NCBI GenBank assembly: GCA_046346845.1
Contig: JAXMHH010000004.1
Span: 1-64,000, forward strand
Source: DSSB01 sp046346845
Lineage (GTDB): Bacteria > UBA10199 > DSSB01
Reading direction: 5' to 3'
DNA: 64,000 bases
In this document: one piece after another, positions 62,050-64,000 of the stretch
Layout of the letters: each line of letters begins with the position of its first letter
Numbering within the stretch: position 1 is the stretch's first letter
Made by a program: the position numbers and the translations under genes
The notes under the pieces: generated by a model
Told to the model about the DNA's origin: nothing
Database searches by the model: none
The model's input: the letters and a program-made list of their open reading frames with translations, nothing else

Positions 62050-63177
62050 ATGAAAGAAAGCTCCATTTCAAACCAATTCCGTCCCACCCGGGCCCGCATC
62101 GACCTCGAAGCCCTGCGGCATAATTTCACCTTGGCCCGGCGCCTGGCCGGGGAGGCGGTGCCGATGCTCGGGGTCGTCAAGGCGAACGGCTATGGCCACG
62201 GGGCGCTCCCGGTAGCCCGTGTCCTGGAAGAGGCGGGCGCCTTCGCCCTGGCGGTGGCGACACCGGAAGAGGGCATTCAGCTGCGCGAGGGTGGCGTGGA
62301 CCTCCCCGTCTTGGTCTTTGGCGGGCCCTTTGGCGCCGATGCAAAGACGCTGGCCCGCTACTCCCTCATCCCCGTGCTCTATGACCGCGAGCAGATCCGT
62401 TATCTGCAGGATTCCGCAGCGGCTTCCCTCCCTGTTTATCTCAAGGTTGATACCGGCATGACCCGGCTGGGCATTTTTCCCGAACGGGTGGGCGACTTTC
62501 TCCAAGAGCTCCGCCGGGCCCCGCGCTTGGAATTGGCCGGGGTCATGAGCCACCTGGCCCAGGCCGATGTGACCTTCGAGGGCCCCACCGCCGAGCAGTA
62601 CCGCCGATTTCGGGAGGTGGAGGTCCGCCTTCGCCGCGAGGCCCCCGAAGTGAAGGTCTTTCATTTGGCCAACAGCGCCGCCATCCTGGGCAGTCGGGTG
62701 GATTCGGGGGATTGGGCCCGGCCCGGCATCATGCTCTATGGTTCCAATCCCAATCCGCGTTTCGAGGCGGGGAAGGAATTGCGCCCGGTGATGCATTTCG
62801 AGACCGCCATCGTCAGCCTCAAAGAGGTCCCGGCGGGCACTGCGGTGAGCTATGGCGGGACCTGGGTCGCCCCGCGGCCCAGCCGCATCGCGGTCCTCCC
62901 GGTGGGTTATGCCGACGGCTACATCCGCCACCTCAGCAATTGTGGCGAGGTGCTGATCCGCGGCCGGCGCGCCCCGGTGGTGGGAAGGGTCTGCATGGAC
63001 CTCACCATGATCGACGTCACGGAGGTCGCGGAGGCGGCTTTGGGAGACCCGGTGACGCTGTGGGGGGGCGGATTGCCCGCCGAGGAAGTCGCCGAACGCG
63101 CCGGCACCATCGCTTACGAGCTGTTTTGCGCGGTGAGCCCGCGGGTGCCGAGGATCTACACCGGGGAGGCCTCGTGA
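62050..63177 (+). CDS. alr: Alanine racemase
   Basis: 375 residues. Alr makes D-alanine for peptidoglycan with pyridoxal phosphate. The PLP-binding Lys lies in VVKANGYGHGA and the catalytic Tyr of the other face in AVSYGGTW; RVCMDLTMIDV is the family C-terminal block. ATG 62050 is chosen over an earlier in-frame codon because the family begins there. It overlaps mlaE by four bases (GTGA), so the two are coupled. Confidence 0.95.
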   Translation: MKESSISNQFRPTRARIDLEALRHNFTLARRLAGEAVPMLGVVKANGYGHGALPVARVLEEAGAFALAVATPEEGIQLREGGVDLPVLVFGGPFGADAKTLARYSLIPVLYDREQIRYLQDSAAASLPVYLKVDTGMTRLGIFPERVGDFLQELRRAPRLELAGVMSHLAQADVTFEGPTAEQYRRFREVEVRLRREAPEVKVFHLANSAAILGSRVDSGDWARPGIMLYGSNPNPRFEAGKELRPVMHFETAIVSLKEVPAGTAVSYGGTWVAPRPSRIAVLPVGYADGYIRHLSNCGEVLIRGRRAPVVGRVCMDLTMIDVTEVAEAALGDPVTLWGGGLPAEEVAERAGTIAYELFCAVSPRVPRIYTGEAS

Positions 63178-64000
63178 TCGAGTACCTTCAGGATTTTTTT
63201 GAGAGGAATCGGCGCTTGCAGGGCCTGCTCATCCGCCTGGGGCGTCCCTTCACCGGGGTCATCCAGGGGTTGGGCCGCTTCGTCTACTTCAGCGTCGAGA
63301 CGGTGCAGTGGGCCTTCCGCGGCGCCCTGCACGTGCGCGTCTTCTTTGCCGAGATGATGAAGATCGGCGTCAATTCCACCCTGATCATCGCCTTGGTTGG
63401 GCTGTTCGCGGGCATGGTCTTCGCCCTGCAGACCGGATCGGCCTTTCGGCTCTTCAACGCCGAGACCCTGGTCGGCTCCACGGTCGGCATCGCCCTGGCC
63501 CGGGAATTGGCCCCCGTCTTCACCGCGCTCATGATCGTGGCCCGCGCCGGCAGCGCGATGGCCGCCGAGATCGGGACGATGAGCGTCACTGAGCAGATCG
63601 ATGCCCTGAAGAGCATGGCCGTCCACCCCATCAATTACCTGGTGGTGCCGCGGGTCCTCGCCACCACCGTGATGCTTCCCATGCTGGTGGGCGTCTTCAA
63701 CGCGATGGGGCTCTTGGGTTCCTACGTGGTGTCGGTTTACTTGCTGCAAATCCCCGAGGGTCCCTATCTGTACCGATACCATACGATCGTCGAGCCCCAA
63801 GATTTCTATCAAGGCCTGATCAAGGGGGTCCTGTTCGGCTTCCTGATCGCCCTGATCGCCTGTTACAAGGGCTACCATACCACCAACGGGGCGGAAGGGG
63901 TCGGCCGCAGCACTACCCAGGCCGTGGTCGCGGCCTCGGTGACGGTGCTGATCTTGAACTACTTTTTGGCGACCTGGTTGCTGCAGTTGTTCCCTAATAC
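63174..64000 (+). CDS. mlaE: MlaE-family ABC transporter permease, cut by window edge
   Basis: The frame starts with GTG 63174 inside the alr stop and stays open to base 64000; 275 codons are visible, close to the usual 250-270 residues, so little is missing. Several membrane helices are seen, and the family signature AAEIGTMSVTEQIDAL in the cytoplasmic coupling helix. MlaE is the permease of the Mla lipid transporter, which keeps phospholipid asymmetry of the outer membrane with MlaF (ATPase) and MlaD. The coupling to alr is notable for cell-envelope building. Confidence 0.92.
   Translation, partial: MIEYLQDFFERNRRLQGLLIRLGRPFTGVIQGLGRFVYFSVETVQWAFRGALHVRVFFAEMMKIGVNSTLIIALVGLFAGMVFALQTGSAFRLFNAETLVGSTVGIALARELAPVFTALMIVARAGSAMAAEIGTMSVTEQIDALKSMAVHPINYLVVPRVLATTVMLPMLVGVFNAMGLLGSYVVSVYLLQIPEGPYLYRYHTIVEPQDFYQGLIKGVLFGFLIALIACYKGYHTTNGAEGVGRSTTQAVVAASVTVLILNYFLATWLLQLFPN

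Overview
The window looks like chromosome from a GC-rich, Gram-negative, delta-proteobacteria-grade bacterium (Myxococcota, Bdellovibrionota or an uncultured relative). This rests on several sequence-visible traits: futalosine-route menaquinone genes (mqnD, mqnE), an RND exporter and an MlaE permease (outer-membrane lipid handling), many lipoproteins, the order trpS-scpA-scpB-rluB, very large multidomain signalling proteins, and secreted matrixin-type metalloproteases with a Gly-rich CSLM tail. No tRNA, rRNA, CRISPR array or complete insertion sequence was seen. The species cannot be fixed from the sequence alone.

Layout. 1-5478: three paralogous secreted zinc metalloproteases (the first cut by the window edge), then a polytopic membrane protein and a zinc-ribbon membrane protein. 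5479-6017: a non-coding stretch with a 193-bp palindromic element and further hairpins. 6018-16912: mostly metabolic genes (peroxiredoxin, a phosphofructokinase-like fusion, MBL hydrolase, enoyl-CoA hydratase-like protein, mqnD, alpha/beta hydrolase, ferredoxin, queG) and small envelope proteins. 16936-32068: a 3380-residue protein with repeated hydrophobic hairpins, leucine-rich repeats and a transglutaminase-like domain, facing a 1411-residue SF2 helicase with four 82-residue tandem repeats. 32204-38883: a STAS protein, a Ser/Thr kinase-AAA-TPR protein and a histidine kinase-receiver-PP2C phosphatase, which together resemble a partner-switching regulatory set. 39211-43746: Cys-rich secreted proteins and lipoproteins. 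43803-55393: flavin reductase, folE-mqnE, trmB, a Xer recombinase, a large PAS/histidine kinase fusion and the trpS-scpA-scpB-rluB operon. 55415-64000: an RND exporter, a TPP-riboswitch-controlled thiS-thiG-thiC operon, an MBL hydrolase, and alr overlapping an mlaE gene cut by the right edge.

The most unusual signal is a region of about 240 residues that I do not recognise as a named family. It is present near the N-termini of three otherwise unrelated proteins: the phosphofructokinase-like protein, the SF2 helicase and the PAS/histidine kinase. It behaves like a common docking or membrane-association unit to which different output domains are attached. A weaker resemblance may exist inside the giant protein. 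The giant protein also carries four internal segments shaped like signal peptides (charged start, hydrophobic core, A-x-A), so it could be processed into five chains. These are inferences from the sequence; no experiment or search supports them here.
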